Part shown: in pieces, positions 15,577 through 25,029 of the stretch
How the letters are laid out: each line of letters starts with the position of its first letter
How positions within the stretch are numbered: the stretch's first letter is position 1
Assembly (NCBI RefSeq): GCF_900169565.1
Contig: NZ_LT828648.1
Coordinates: 2,640,501-2,704,500 of the forward strand
Direction: 5' to 3'
Source: Nitrospira japonica
GTDB taxonomy: Bacteria > Nitrospirota > Nitrospiria > Nitrospirales > Nitrospiraceae
DNA length: 64,000 nt
The notes under the pieces: model-generated
What the model was told of the DNA's origin: nothing
Database searches by the model: none
Seen by the model: the letters and a program-made list of their open reading frames with translations, nothing else
Position numbers and translations under genes: made by a program

Positions 15577-17013
15577 ATGCCGGCCGAACCAGCCCCCCTC
15601 TCCACTAACATTCCGCAGCGGCTGGATCGTCTGCCGTGGTCGCGCTGGCATTGGCTGGTGGTCACCGCGCTGGGCGTGACCTGGCTTCTCGACGGGCTGG
15701 AAGTCTCGATCGTCGCCTCGCTCGGGCCGATGTTGATGAGCGCGACGACGTTATACCTCACTGAATCCCAAGTCGGATTGACGGCCTCCGCCTATCTGTT
15801 CGGATCCGTGCTCGGGGCGCTTCTCTTCGCCTATCTCACGGACCGACAAGGGCGAAAAAAATGGTTCATGATTACGCTGACGCTGTATCTGGGCGCCACC
15901 GTGCTGACCGCCTTGTCCTGGAACCTGCCGAGCTTCATGGTGTTTCGCTTTCTGACCGGCGCCGCCATCGGGGGCGAGTATGCGGCGATCAATTCGGCCA
16001 TCGACGAGCTGATTCCGGCGGCACGCCGGGGCCATACGGACCTGGCGATCAATGGCAGTTGGTGGCTGGGATCGGCCGGAGGCGCGCTCTTGACCCTCGT
16101 TTTCCTGGATCCCGCCCTGTTTCCTGAATATTTGGGCTGGCGTCTCTGCTTTCTCTTCGGCGGCGTGATCGGGGTGGGGGTGGCGCTGGTCCGCCGGATG
16201 ATTCCAGAAAGCCCCCGTTGGCTGATGACTCACGGACGGGTGCCGGAAGCCGAGTCGGTCGTCTCCGGCATCGAGAAACAGGTGGCGCAGGAGCGGGGAC
16301 CGCTGGCGGATCCTCAGGGAACGCTCACCGTGCATCCGAGGCCTCACGCCACTCCGGCGACCGTGGCGCGGGAACTCTTCGGGACCTATCCCAAACGCAC
16401 GACGCTCGGGATCGCCCTGATGGTGACGCAATCCTTCATGTACAACGCGGTCTCGTTCACCTATCCGCTCCTTCTCACAAAGCACTATGCCGTGCCGGCC
16501 AACCGGGTCGGCTGGTATGTGCTGCCCTTCGCGCTCGGTAATTTCCTGGGGCCTCTCTTGCTCGGGCGGTTTTTCGACACGATCGGCCGAAAACCCATGA
16601 TCACCATGACGTATGCAGTGGCCGGTGTGCTCCTGGCGTTGACCGGGTATTGGTTTGAACAGGGAGCGTTCACGCTGTCGACGCACATGCTGGTCTGGTC
16701 GTTGATCTTTTTCTTTGCGTCGGCGGGCGCCAGCGCTGCCTACTTGACGGTCAGTGAGATCTTTCCGATGGAGATCCGCGCCATGGCGATCGCCTTTTTC
16801 TTCATGATCGCCCAGGGGGCCGGCGTACTGGCGCCATGGATGTACGGCAAAATGATCGAATCCTCGGTCACCAGTGTCTATTACGGTTACCTATTGGGAG
16901 CAGGCATGATGCTCGCGGGTGCGGCGGCAGAATTGTGGTTGGGAGTAGCGGCCGAAGGGCGCCCGCTGGAAGAGCTTGCCGCTCCGTTGTCGTCCAGAAC
17001 CACGATGGAGTAA
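15577..17013 (+). CDS. MFS transporter, sugar/organic-acid type
   Basis: A 478-residue protein with about twelve hydrophobic segments. MFS signatures are visible: D-R-Q-G-R-K-K in the loop after helix 2, and RFLTGAAIGGEYAA in helix 4, a pattern of the sugar porter and metabolite:H+ symporter families. A central cytosolic loop separates the halves, and DTIGRKP forms the second loop motif. Pairing with zwf suggests a sugar or sugar-acid substrate, which is inference. The start ATG at 15577 follows the zwf stop by 6 bases. Confidence 0.88.
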   Translation: MPAEPAPLSTNIPQRLDRLPWSRWHWLVVTALGVTWLLDGLEVSIVASLGPMLMSATTLYLTESQVGLTASAYLFGSVLGALLFAYLTDRQGRKKWFMITLTLYLGATVLTALSWNLPSFMVFRFLTGAAIGGEYAAINSAIDELIPAARRGHTDLAINGSWWLGSAGGALLTLVFLDPALFPEYLGWRLCFLFGGVIGVGVALVRRMIPESPRWLMTHGRVPEAESVVSGIEKQVAQERGPLADPQGTLTVHPRPHATPATVARELFGTYPKRTTLGIALMVTQSFMYNAVSFTYPLLLTKHYAVPANRVGWYVLPFALGNFLGPLLLGRFFDTIGRKPMITMTYAVAGVLLALTGYWFEQGAFTLSTHMLVWSLIFFFASAGASAAYLTVSEIFPMEIRAMAIAFFFMIAQGAGVLAPWMYGKMIESSVTSVYYGYLLGAGMMLAGAAAELWLGVAAEGRPLEELAAPLSSRTTME

Positions 17014-17102
17014 GAGCAGGGTGCCCGGACTTTTGCGATCAGGCTATGAGAAAGGACGGTATAAGTGCCGCCCCTGGCGCCAAGGATAGACACTCATCAA
17101 GC

Positions 17103-17240
17103 CTATGACGGTTTCAAAAGGCCTGTCCGCCGGCCTGATCGGCGGTGGACCACCTGCTCACGGACCAGCGAGGCGACGATGAACAGGGGAACTGCCAAAA
17201 GAAAGAGATACCATGCTGCCCATACGGTGACGTCGCGCAT
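17103..17240 (-). CDS. 45-residue single-pass membrane protein
   Basis: The ATG at 17240 is preceded by AAAGGAGG at ideal spacing, an unusually good ribosome-binding site for an isolated short frame. The peptide starts MRDVTVWAAWYLFLLAVPLF, continues to a hydrophobic segment ending near residue 25, and has a basic C-terminal tail (HRRSGRRTGLLKPS). It is therefore a plausible small inner-membrane protein. No family is recognised. It sits convergent to the MFS gene. Confidence 0.6.
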   Translation of the reverse strand: MRDVTVWAAWYLFLLAVPLFIVASLVREQVVHRRSGRRTGLLKPS

Positions 17241-17517
17241 ATGGCCTCCTTTGCCCGATAACCTACGCAATCACCGTACCCGAATGGTTGGTATGGGTCG
17301 CATAGAGCTTTTGTGCGAAGTTTCCAGCGGTTTACTCTTTTCCCATCGTTGACGTGTCGCATGATTGTACCTGCCGTTGCGGTTGGCAGTCCACGAACGT
17401 CGCATAAATGCCACGTGCCGTGACCATTCTCTGACAGATAGGCGAGGCATTGCACTGCTTGCCTGAGAATTCCTGCGAGCGTAATATCGGTCCCCTCACC
17501 TACTTGGAGGAGGTGCT

Positions 17518-18285
17518 ATGGCCGTCCGCACCATGTCCAGAAAACCCCGCATTTCAATCGATCGCGGCATTGAACGCATGCGAAAGCAATTGGCGGATCT
17601 TGCACAACATGTGAAGAAAAGAACGCCGAGCCGGCCCTTGGAGGAATTTGATCTGGAAACCGTTCATCTCATTGCCGATTCACTCGGAGAAACCTCTCCA
17701 TTGGTGGACGCGTATGAGTATGCACAGTTGGGTGAGGCCGCGGGGCTTGTGAACATGACAGAAGAAGCTCCGGAAAGCGTCGGTCTGGATAGCGAAAGAC
17801 AAAGTCTTATGCAGCGCGGCAGAGTGCTGGAAAGTTGCATATCAGAAATGGAAGCACGACGAGCAGCCGTGCCTAAGAAACAGTCTGGACGGCAGATCCT
17901 CACCGGGCCGCAGGTGGCGGAACACATGTCTGCGGAATTGAGGAGTATTCCTCAATCCGCAACCCTACGCGAAGCAGGTCAATTGATGCAGAAATGGAAA
18001 ACCGGTTCCTTATTGGTGACCAACAGCCGGACTTACGTTGGGTTCATTACGGATTCTGCTCTCGCTCGGGATGTCGTCGCCAATGGCCTTGACCCAACCA
18101 AGACTTCGGTGCAGACATGCGCGAGGACGCCAATCGTTGCCATTCGCGGCGATCGCCCTCTGATTGAAGCAGTGCGGTTGATGAAAGAACAGGCTACAAG
18201 ACATCTGGCAGTAGCGCAAGACGGGGAGATTATCGGGGTCATCTCCGTTTCGAATATTCTGCGGTATTACTCTGGCGTCGTGTAA
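17518..18285 (+). CDS. CBS-pair domain protein
   Basis: A 255-residue protein. The C-terminal half (about 135-252) carries two CBS motifs: one around AEHMSAELRSIPQSATLREA followed by GFITDSALARDVV, and a second ending GEIIGVISVSNILRYY. CBS pairs bind adenine nucleotides or similar ligands and act as sensors. The N-terminal 125 residues are helical, with no recognised domain. GGAGGAGG precedes the ATG at good spacing. The partner enzyme or channel is not evident. Confidence 0.85.
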   Translation: MAVRTMSRKPRISIDRGIERMRKQLADLAQHVKKRTPSRPLEEFDLETVHLIADSLGETSPLVDAYEYAQLGEAAGLVNMTEEAPESVGLDSERQSLMQRGRVLESCISEMEARRAAVPKKQSGRQILTGPQVAEHMSAELRSIPQSATLREAGQLMQKWKTGSLLVTNSRTYVGFITDSALARDVVANGLDPTKTSVQTCARTPIVAIRGDRPLIEAVRLMKEQATRHLAVAQDGEIIGVISVSNILRYYSGVV

Positions 18286-18401
18286 CACAAGAATGGAGCT
18301 CGCGGCGTATAGCCTATATGCCCGAACGAGGAAATCTTGAGGGTTCGTGCTGTGCACATCATCTATCTGACCCAAACATTTCTGAAGGGAGAGGAGGGAC
18401 C

Positions 18402-18761
18402 ATGGGACCGACGAAAGCGATCATCAAGGATCAAGCCCTCTATGAAGCCTCTACGGGCAAATTCATCAAGGACGGCTTCGCAAGCCGGCACGAAATCGAT
18501 GACTATGTCAAACATCATTATCTTGCCTTGCCGGTGATCGACAATGCGGGCAATGCCTGGCAGCTCGACGGCAAACCGATCTATTGCTATCGAGGCAGTC
18601 AATACGAAACGGTGGACGATCGACGTGTCCATCTGGCCCGTTGCCCGGACTGCGGAGGGATGGGAATCAGAGCCGACGAATTCGTCGTCGAGTCGGACTG
18701 TATTCGATGCACCCAGTGCGGACATGAATTTGATGCGCGATTGGAGATGATGGAAACCTAA
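18402..18761 (+). CDS. small protein with a C-terminal zinc ribbon
   Basis: A 119-residue protein. Its C-terminus holds two cysteine knuckles, CPDCGG and CTQCGHEF, a zinc-ribbon pattern. The N-terminal part (residues 1-80) has a KFIKDGFASRHEIDDYVKHH segment with no recognised family. The ATG at 18402 is preceded by GAGGAGGG. It stands alone between the CBS gene and the aldo-keto reductase gene. The function is unknown; nucleic-acid or protein binding is only a guess from the ribbon. Confidence 0.7.
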   Translation: MGPTKAIIKDQALYEASTGKFIKDGFASRHEIDDYVKHHYLALPVIDNAGNAWQLDGKPIYCYRGSQYETVDDRRVHLARCPDCGGMGIRADEFVVESDCIRCTQCGHEFDARLEMMET

Positions 18762-18921
18762 TAGATTCTGTTTTTCTCGAGACGGCCGCGCTTTCCTCGA
18801 ACGTAACATCTGCTCCGCCTTCCATGAGCGCGGCTGCGCCCATTGCCTGAGTATGGTCAGTACAGGTATAGGCTCGTTTGCCACCCGTAGCCTTGACACA
18901 GATACACGGCGGGAGGTCGAG

Positions 18922-19977
18922 ATGAAATTCAGATCGCATTCGTCCAAAGGCCTGTCAGCAGGTCTCAACCGCCGACAGATGCTGAAGGTTCTCGGCGCGG
19001 CTGGATCGGCCTTGGCCTTGAATGGCACGAGCGGGATGGAGACGCTGTTCGCCTCGAACTCGCCAACGACCGCTACGGGAGATCTTCCCCGGCGTGCGCT
19101 GGGTAAGACGGGGCTAGAGGTATCGGCTATTTGCTTTGGAGGCGCGCATTGGGGCCGTCTGAAGGATGATACGGAGGCCATCCGCTTGATGCATGAAGCT
19201 ATCGACGCAGGAATCAATTTCTGCGACAACGCCTGGGAATACAATAATGGGCGGTCTGAAGAATTGATGGGTAGAGCGCTCGTTGAGCGCCGGCAACGAG
19301 TCATCCTCATGACGAAAGTTTGTTCGCACGGTCGCGGCAAGAAAGTAGCGATGCAGCAACTCGAGGAGTCGCTCAGACGGCTGAAGACCGACTATCTGGA
19401 TCTCTGGCAGATTCATGAAGTGATCCATGAAGACGACCCCGACCGACACTTCATGGCCGGCGGTGAAGTTGAAGCGCTCGTGGAGGCCAAGCGCCAGGGG
19501 AAAGTTCGATTCGTGGGGTTCACCGGCCATAAGGAACCCAGGATTCTTCTCAAGATGCTCTCGCACGACTTTCCCTTCGACACCTGTCAGATACCGCTCA
19601 ACGTGTTCGACGGGACCTACCGCAGTTTCGAACGGGAGGTATTGCCGGTCCTCAACGAACGGGGGATTGCGCCCTTGGGAATGAAGAGTCTCACTGGGAA
19701 CGGGGAGCCCATCAAACAGGGAATTGTGAATCCCGAGGAAGCGATCCGTTACGTCCTGAGTCTTCCCATCGCATCGCTCGTCAGCGGCATCGATTCTCCC
19801 GCGGTGCTCAAGCAGAATCTGGACATTGTCCGCCGTTTTACGCCGATGACGGCCGCCGAGATGAATGGGTTGCGCGTGAAAGTTTCGCGCTATGCGATGG
19901 ATGGGCGGTTTGAAAAGTTCAAGCGCAGTATCCACCATGACGGCTGGGTCGGCCGTGAACAGCACGGATTAGCGTGA
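18922..19977 (+). CDS. Tat-exported aldo-keto reductase
   Basis: A 351-residue protein. A twin-arginine signal (NRRQMLKVLGAAGSALAL, near residues 16-33) directs folded export to the periplasm. The enzyme domain starts PRRALGKTGLEVSAICFGG, the AKR N-terminal pattern, with catalytic tetrad candidates in the ITFCDNAWEY-like segment (NFCDNAWEYNNGRSEE: Asp, Tyr) and in VILMTKVCSHG (Lys). The C-terminus keeps AKR order, with PLGMKSL and a SLVSGIDSP segment. Tat export of an AKR is a known but less common arrangement. GGGAGG precedes the ATG. Confidence 0.87.
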   Translation: MKFRSHSSKGLSAGLNRRQMLKVLGAAGSALALNGTSGMETLFASNSPTTATGDLPRRALGKTGLEVSAICFGGAHWGRLKDDTEAIRLMHEAIDAGINFCDNAWEYNNGRSEELMGRALVERRQRVILMTKVCSHGRGKKVAMQQLEESLRRLKTDYLDLWQIHEVIHEDDPDRHFMAGGEVEALVEAKRQGKVRFVGFTGHKEPRILLKMLSHDFPFDTCQIPLNVFDGTYRSFEREVLPVLNERGIAPLGMKSLTGNGEPIKQGIVNPEEAIRYVLSLPIASLVSGIDSPAVLKQNLDIVRRFTPMTAAEMNGLRVKVSRYAMDGRFEKFKRSIHHDGWVGREQHGLA

Positions 19978-19984
19978 CGATCGA

Positions 19985-20001
19985 GGCACAGCTGCTGTGC
20001 C
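19985..20001. terminator. hairpin after the aldo-keto reductase gene
   Basis: A perfect 7-bp stem GGCACAG/CTGTGCC with a CTG loop begins 8 bases after the stop codon. It lacks a T-run; it may end or protect the mRNA. Confidence 0.45.
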
Positions 20002-20082
20002 GGCCTCGGTGCTTCGATCCATAGCGGCGATCGGAAGGTTTCCTACGTCGGTTCGTCTCTTCTGAGGAAGAAAGGGAGGGGT

Positions 20083-21096
20083 ATGGCGACTCAACGGGTC
20101 AGTCCTGTGAGGATCATGGAGATCGGGATGGGGTTTTTGCCCTCGAAGGCGCTGCTGAGCGCCGTGGAACTGGGACTTTTTACCGAGCTTCGTAAAGGTC
20201 CATTGGAAGGAGAGGCATTGCGGAAAAAGTTGGGTCTCCACCAACGAAGCGCCAGGGATTTTTTCGACGCGTTGGTGGCGCTGGGCCTGCTCAAACGTTC
20301 GGGGACTCGGTATGCCAACACGGCGGAGACGGCGATGTTTCTCGACCGGACGAAGGCGTCGTATGTCGGCGGCATCCTTGAAATGGCCAATGAGCGGCTG
20401 TACCGGTTCTGGGGATCCTTGACCGAAGGGCTGCGCTCCGGCCAACCGCAGAATGAAGCGAGGACGGGGGAAGACTTTTTCGGAACGCTCTATGCCGATC
20501 CGCACCGGCTTGAGAATTTTCTCAAGGCCATGACCGGTCTCAGCCTCGGAACCGCCAAGGTCATCGCGGGCAAATTTCCCTGGAAGCGGTACCGCACGTT
20601 CGTCGACGTCGGCTGCGCGCAGGGCGGCGTCGCCGGAGAGATCGCCCTGGCTCACAAGCATCTCACCGGTGCGGGGATGGACCTACCGGTCGTGCAGCCG
20701 GTGTTCGATGCCTACGTGAAGGGCAAGGGCCTCGATCGGAGACTGCGCTTCCACGCAGGAGATTTTTTCAAAGATCCGCTGCCACGGACCGACGTGCTGA
20801 TCATGGGGCATATCCTGCACGACTGGAATCTGGACGAGAAAATGATGCTGTTGCGGAAGGCCTACGAGGCCTTGCCGCAAGGCGGCGCGTTGATCGTGCA
20901 CGAAGCCCTGATCGACGACGCACGGAAAACGAATGCCTTCGGTTTGCTGATGAGCTTGAACATGCTGATCGAGACTCCCGGAGGTTTCGACTTCACCGGT
21001 GCGGACTGCCGCGCGTGGATGAAGGAAGTCGGATTTAAACGGACGAAGGTCGAGCGTCTGGCCGGTCCGGACGGCATGGTCGTGGGAGTAAAATGA
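20083..21096 (+). CDS. SAM-dependent O-methyltransferase with dimerisation domain
   Basis: A 337-residue enzyme of the hydroxyneurosporene/acetylserotonin O-methyltransferase group. The N-terminal winged-helix dimerisation domain covers about residues 10-85 ([20 protein letters not shown]). The SAM site motif I is [15 protein letters not shown], and the family motif [19 protein letters not shown] contains the catalytic His. The substrate is unknown. The SDR gene starts 3 bases after the stop, so the two probably act in one pathway. Confidence 0.88.
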   Translation: MATQRVSPVRIMEIGMGFLPSKALLSAVELGLFTELRKGPLEGEALRKKLGLHQRSARDFFDALVALGLLKRSGTRYANTAETAMFLDRTKASYVGGILEMANERLYRFWGSLTEGLRSGQPQNEARTGEDFFGTLYADPHRLENFLKAMTGLSLGTAKVIAGKFPWKRYRTFVDVGCAQGGVAGEIALAHKHLTGAGMDLPVVQPVFDAYVKGKGLDRRLRFHAGDFFKDPLPRTDVLIMGHILHDWNLDEKMMLLRKAYEALPQGGALIVHEALIDDARKTNAFGLLMSLNMLIETPGGFDFTGADCRAWMKEVGFKRTKVERLAGPDGMVVGVK

Positions 21097-21099
21097 ACC

Positions 21100-21819
21100 G
21101 TGTCGCGGCTTGACGGCAAGGTGGCGATCGTCACGGGCAGCAGCAGCGGGATCGGCAAGGCCATTGCGCTGCGGTTCGGCCGCGAAGGCGCCAGGGTCGT
21201 GGTGGCGGCAAGACGGTTGGCGCATTGCGAGGAGACTGTGGCGTCGATTGTTCGTTCGGGCGGGGAAGCCTGTGCGATTCAAACCGACGTGTCCGAAGAG
21301 TCCCAAGTCGAGGCGCTGTTGGCCGAAACAGTGAAGCGGTGGGGCCGTGTCGACCTGCTGGTCAACAACGCGGGAATTGGGGGCGGTGGACGGCTGGCCG
21401 ATACGACGACGAAAGCTTTTGACGAGATCATCAACGTCAATCTCAGGGGCACCTTCTTCTGTTGCCGGGCCGGCTTCAATCGGATGAGGCAGCAGGGCGG
21501 AGGGGTCATCATCAATGTCTCCAGCGTCGCGGGACTGCAAGCCTGGTCTGGCACCGGCGTGTACAGTGCCTCGAAACATGGCGTCATGGCCCTGACCAAG
21601 GCTCTCGCGGATGAGGGCCGCCCCTACGGCATCAAAGTCAGCGCGATCTGTCCCGGCGGGGTTGCGGACGAATTGGTGGATGCGTCGCCTGAGGAGATCC
21701 TGCGCAGCGAAAAGATCGACCCTTTCGACGTAGCGGAGACGGCCCTTTACCTGGCATCGCTCGGTCCGTATGCGACCGTGCATCAGATCGTCATCGATCG
21801 TCTTGGTGCCGACTGGTAG
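21100..21819 (+). CDS. short-chain dehydrogenase/reductase
   Basis: A 239-residue classical SDR. The nucleotide-binding motif is TGSSSGIGKA, followed by NNAGIGGGG, the catalytic Ser in NVSSVAGLQ, and YSASK holding the Tyr and Lys. An Arg-Arg after the second strand suggests NADP preference, as in AARRLA. It begins at GTG 21100, just after the methyltransferase. The substrate is unknown. Confidence 0.9.
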   Translation: MSRLDGKVAIVTGSSSGIGKAIALRFGREGARVVVAARRLAHCEETVASIVRSGGEACAIQTDVSEESQVEALLAETVKRWGRVDLLVNNAGIGGGGRLADTTTKAFDEIINVNLRGTFFCCRAGFNRMRQQGGGVIINVSSVAGLQAWSGTGVYSASKHGVMALTKALADEGRPYGIKVSAICPGGVADELVDASPEEILRSEKIDPFDVAETALYLASLGPYATVHQIVIDRLGADW

Positions 21820-21839
21820 AGGAAAAGGAGACGCGCACA

Positions 21840-22112
21840 ATGCGGGAGATGATGCGATGCGGAGGCATCGTCGGCATTCATACGCCGGTGATCTTGTCCA
21901 TTTTGTTGTCCGGCTGCGGACTGATGATGATCGGGCCTCCGGCCGAGAAGATTGATGTGGACTCGGGAAGCAATGAGCAAAAAAACCTTGAGGCGGTGCG
22001 GGCCATGCAGGCCGATCAAGCGGGGCATGCGGCGTCCGGCGCATCCACCGGACAGGAGTCGTCCCCCTGTGCTCCGGACGGTGTCGGCAAGAACCGCTGC
22101 GCCGATCGATAG
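21840..22112 (+). CDS. small lipoprotein of unknown function
   Basis: A 90-residue protein with a hydrophobic signal and lipobox LLSGC (Cys26), followed by a polar, low-complexity mature part ending in a short Cys-containing tail (SPCAPDGVGKNRCADR). The mature chain is about 64 residues and has no recognised domain. It starts 20 bases after the SDR stop with AAGGAG upstream, so it may share its transcript. Confidence 0.65.
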   Translation: MREMMRCGGIVGIHTPVILSILLSGCGLMMIGPPAEKIDVDSGSNEQKNLEAVRAMQADQAGHAASGASTGQESSPCAPDGVGKNRCADR

Positions 22113-22136
22113 GCAAGGGAGTCGGGAGTCTGGAAG

Positions 22137-22544
22137 ATGGGAGAACTCCTTCATGTTCGCACGACGGCGACAAAAGAGGTCGTCGATCTGACCGACCGAG
22201 TGCAGACGATTGTCCGCCAGGCCAAGATGAAGGAGGGGCTATGTTGTCTCTTTGTCAGCCATACCACCGCGGGGTTGACGACCGGAGAGATCGGCGAGGG
22301 CACTGAAGAAGATTTCCTCCAGATCGTCGAGCAGATAATCCCCCGCATTCGTTTTCGCCACGCCCATGACCCGTCGCATGCGTGGTCGCACATGGCCGCC
22401 TCGCTGCTCGGGCCGTCGCTCGCCATTCCCGTGTCGTCGGGCAAGCTCGCGCTCGGAACCTGGCAATCGGTGATGCTGGTCGAATTGGACGGACCGAGAG
22501 AGCGCACGATCCACTGTATGCTGTATCCAGAGCGGCAATTGTGA
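22137..22544 (+). CDS. yjbQ: YjbQ family (UPF0047) protein
   Basis: A 135-residue protein of the YjbQ/UPF0047 family. The signature SHTTAGLTTGEIGEG and the segment HAWSHMAASLLGPS are conserved, and the C-terminus has the pattern ALGTWQSVMLVELDGPRER. Some members show weak thiamine-phosphate synthase activity; the physiological role is not settled. The stop codon overlaps the GTG start of the NUDIX gene, indicating translational coupling. Confidence 0.9.
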   Translation: MGELLHVRTTATKEVVDLTDRVQTIVRQAKMKEGLCCLFVSHTTAGLTTGEIGEGTEEDFLQIVEQIIPRIRFRHAHDPSHAWSHMAASLLGPSLAIPVSSGKLALGTWQSVMLVELDGPRERTIHCMLYPERQL

Positions 22545-23029
22545 CGCGCCGGGCCACGGCGGCCAAGACCAGCGCCGGGATTCTCTTGTACCGAAATCGT
22601 CCCGGGGGGATTCAGGTTTTTCTCGCGCATCCTGGGGGGCCGTTTTGGGCCCGCAAAGACGACGGAGCCTGGTCAATTCCCAAAGGGGAGTACGATCCGG
22701 CGGAAGATCCGCTTGCCGCGGCGCGCCGGGAATTCACCGAGGAAACCGGCCTTGCGCTGCAAGGTCCGTTTGAGGCCTTGGGTCAGCTGAAGCAGCCGGG
22801 AGGGAAGGTGATTACCGCTTACGCCGTGGAGGGGGACGTCGACGCCGTGTCGGTTGTGAGCAATACCTTCGAACTGGAATGGCCGCCTCGGTCAGGCAAG
22901 ATGTGCCGATTTCCCGAGGTCGATCGCGCCGCATGGTTCGAGTTCGAGACCGCCTGCCGGAAGGTATTGCCTGGGCAACGCCCGTTTCTTGACCGTCTGA
23001 TGAAGTCGATGATGGGCGAGTCAGAGTGA
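22541..23029 (+). CDS. NUDIX hydrolase
   Basis: A 162-residue protein with a complete Nudix box, from G of GEYDPAEDPLAAARREFT through EETGL (G-x5-E-x7-REUxEExGU). The preceding WSIPKG is the usual strand before the box. The family hydrolyses nucleoside diphosphates linked to another group; this subgroup (with LLYRNRPGG and LAHPGGPFW) resembles predicted NUDIX proteins of about 155 residues. It starts at GTG 22541, overlapping the yjbQ stop by four bases. Confidence 0.9.
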   Translation: MTRRATAAKTSAGILLYRNRPGGIQVFLAHPGGPFWARKDDGAWSIPKGEYDPAEDPLAAARREFTEETGLALQGPFEALGQLKQPGGKVITAYAVEGDVDAVSVVSNTFELEWPPRSGKMCRFPEVDRAAWFEFETACRKVLPGQRPFLDRLMKSMMGESE

Positions 23030-23194
23030 AAGCGGGGTCGGCTCAATGTCGGCGACGAACTGCAGGATTGCTCATGGTTTGTGCACAGGGGATGGGTCGT
23101 ATCGTGGAGCTTCTTGGCTGGGCTCCCAGCTTGACGGCCGGAGGCTCTGCGCGTACCATCATTTTTGCCGCCAACTGTTCCACGGTGTTACCCA

Positions 23195-24079
23195 ATGACA
23201 CGAGTCTTCCTGCTCGCCCTCATCTGCTTCGTTGAACTTTCCGTGGCTTTCTCCGCGCGAGCGGATGCTCCCGCGTCCGGGGAAGGATCCTTAACCGCGG
23301 CGTCCCGCCCTCTCATCGTCTATCTGGATGTCGCCTCAAGCACCTGGCGATCGCGGGGGAGAGTTTCGTTCGGTATTGTGCCCACGCTGAGAATGAAGCT
23401 GGTGTCAGCGGGATTCGACGTGACGCAGGACCCTGAGCGTCCCCGCGATCTGATACTTCGGATCGACTATCGAGAGGAACGGGGCCGTCCGATCACGATC
23501 GATCTCGCCGGAACGGAGATCCATTGCACGATGGTTCTCGACCAACCCTCAAAAGGGCCGGTATGGACAATCCGCATTCATGAGTCGCCTTCGTATGCGG
23601 AACTGGTAAGCGCTCCATACGTGGAAGTGGTGGAAAAGTTTCAAGCCAATCCGTATTTCTATTTCATCGGGGATCTCATACGGGGATGGTCCGATTTCAG
23701 TTTTGACCCGACGGAGGCGTTGATACAGGCCCTGGCCAGGCAGGTTGAACAGAAGCGCAACTCCCGGGGCACGACCGAGTTGGATACACTCCTGTCTCCC
23801 GCTGAAACCTTCCCCGATCTCGATCTGCATTTTGCCGATACCGCGCAGGAGAACACGGTCGAGGAGTTAGGGCGCCTCAGGGACATGCGGGCCCTCGACG
23901 TGCTCCAACAGCTGCTGTCCGATGCCGATCGCCGAACTAGGCTCCGTGCGGTTCGGGCTATCGGTGAATTCGACGCGCCGTCGGTCGAGCCGGCTGTCAT
24001 GCGGGTCGCGCAGGCGGACGTCGATGCGGAAGTGCGTGAGGCCGCCTCCGCAGTTCTCGCCAAACGGGTTGCCCGCTGA
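23195..24079 (+). CDS. exported HEAT-repeat protein
   Basis: A 294-residue protein from the ATG at 23195. A signal peptide (LLALICFVELSVAFSARA) sends it to the periplasm or membrane. The middle part (about 45-175) is a beta/alpha region of unknown type (RDLILRIDYREERGRPITID). The C-terminal 70 residues form HEAT-like helical repeats: ALDVLQQLLSDADRRTRLRA, AVRAIGEFDAPSVEPAVMR, then VDAEVREAASAVLAK. These are usually protein-binding surfaces. No operon partner is evident. Confidence 0.75.
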   Translation: MTRVFLLALICFVELSVAFSARADAPASGEGSLTAASRPLIVYLDVASSTWRSRGRVSFGIVPTLRMKLVSAGFDVTQDPERPRDLILRIDYREERGRPITIDLAGTEIHCTMVLDQPSKGPVWTIRIHESPSYAELVSAPYVEVVEKFQANPYFYFIGDLIRGWSDFSFDPTEALIQALARQVEQKRNSRGTTELDTLLSPAETFPDLDLHFADTAQENTVEELGRLRDMRALDVLQQLLSDADRRTRLRAVRAIGEFDAPSVEPAVMRVAQADVDAEVREAASAVLAKRVAR

Positions 24080-24165
24080 AGGGGCCTGCGAAGTCGGCCG
24101 GGGCCAGGCCTACGCAAGCCTCTATTGCCATGTTGATCGAGAGCTGGAGTTAATCGAGGGAAGCA

Positions 24166-25029
24166 CTATGTGTGGCTGAGACCGTGCACGGTTTTGGCGA
24201 GATCGTCGAGCTTGGCAATGACGTGGCGCCGCTGCTCCGGGGTCGCAAGCCGGTCTATGGTCAGGAGCAGCTCGCCAATGCGCCCTTTGAACTGGCGCAG
24301 CATGTCACGAAACTCCGGATCGGCCGTCTTGTCCTGGTTGACCAACCACTCCTTCAATCTTCCGGGCGTATCACCCTGTTGCCTCGCTTCCACCAATTCG
24401 ACCAGTTGCCGATTGCGCTCCATTTGATGCGTATACCAGGACGGCAGGATATCCGGCAAATTCATGGCGGCCCTTGAGATGTCCTGCTCCTGAGCTGGCG
24501 AAAGATTTCCGAGCCACTCGCGTGTCAACGACAGGATCCGCTCTGTTCGTTTCGTGAGTCTCGTGCGGCGATCATCATGGAGAAGCCCCTCTTCTTTGGA
24601 GAGGCGCGTCTGAAGGGATTGCTTGAGGTAAGGAATCTGCCGATCGTTCACCAGCCGGATGAAGTCGGCTCCGTCCGTCGAGAATCGGCCGAAGAGATCG
24701 GCTCTCAGCCGATCGTATTCCGTAGCTGCCCAATCGACATCGGCTTCCGTCAATCCACGCTGCACCCTCATGGCTGCCTCATGCAGCACCGTTTCGTATT
24801 GTGGAAGGGCCTCCCGTCGATGGCCATCCAAGATGCCGTTCAATCGGGATGTAACGAACGAGCGCTGCGAGCGGTTGAGATCGAAGTAGCCGTCGATCTG
24901 ACGGGTAATCAGCCAATCTGCATGGTTGTACAGGAGCGAGGTGGCGCAGCCGGTAAAGATCACCGGCGCGAGCAGGACGCTCGTCAGGACGAAAATGAGG
25001 ATTCGGGATGTCTTCACGCGGTTAGCCAT
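24166..25029 (-). CDS. DUF6279 family lipoprotein
   Basis: A 287-residue protein with signal LVLTSVLL-like core and lipobox FTGC (lipid-modified Cys28), followed by ATSLLYNHADWLITRQIDGYF, the diagnostic start of DUF6279 lipoproteins. The rest is helical with many charged pairs and ends near a GELLLTIDRLATPEQR segment. The family's function is unknown; it is an outer-envelope lipoprotein. Upstream, between 25030 and 25236, there is no gene. Confidence 0.85.
   Translation of the reverse strand: MANRVKTSRILIFVLTSVLLAPVIFTGCATSLLYNHADWLITRQIDGYFDLNRSQRSFVTSRLNGILDGHRREALPQYETVLHEAAMRVQRGLTEADVDWAATEYDRLRADLFGRFSTDGADFIRLVNDRQIPYLKQSLQTRLSKEEGLLHDDRRTRLTKRTERILSLTREWLGNLSPAQEQDISRAAMNLPDILPSWYTHQMERNRQLVELVEARQQGDTPGRLKEWLVNQDKTADPEFRDMLRQFKGRIGELLLTIDRLATPEQRRHVIAKLDDLAKTVHGLSHT

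Noticed and set aside
15751-16686. 311-codon minus-strand frame
   Set aside because: Antisense to the MFS transporter, which has all its family motifs; no motif or ribosome-binding site in the shadow frame.
18363-19340. 325-codon minus-strand frame
   Set aside because: Antisense to the zinc-ribbon and Tat aldo-keto reductase genes; Arg/Ser-rich composition of a shadow frame.
20683-22173. 496-codon minus-strand frame
   Set aside because: Antisense to the methyltransferase, SDR, lipoprotein and start of yjbQ genes, all with clear family motifs; composition is Arg/Pro/His-rich as for a shadow frame.
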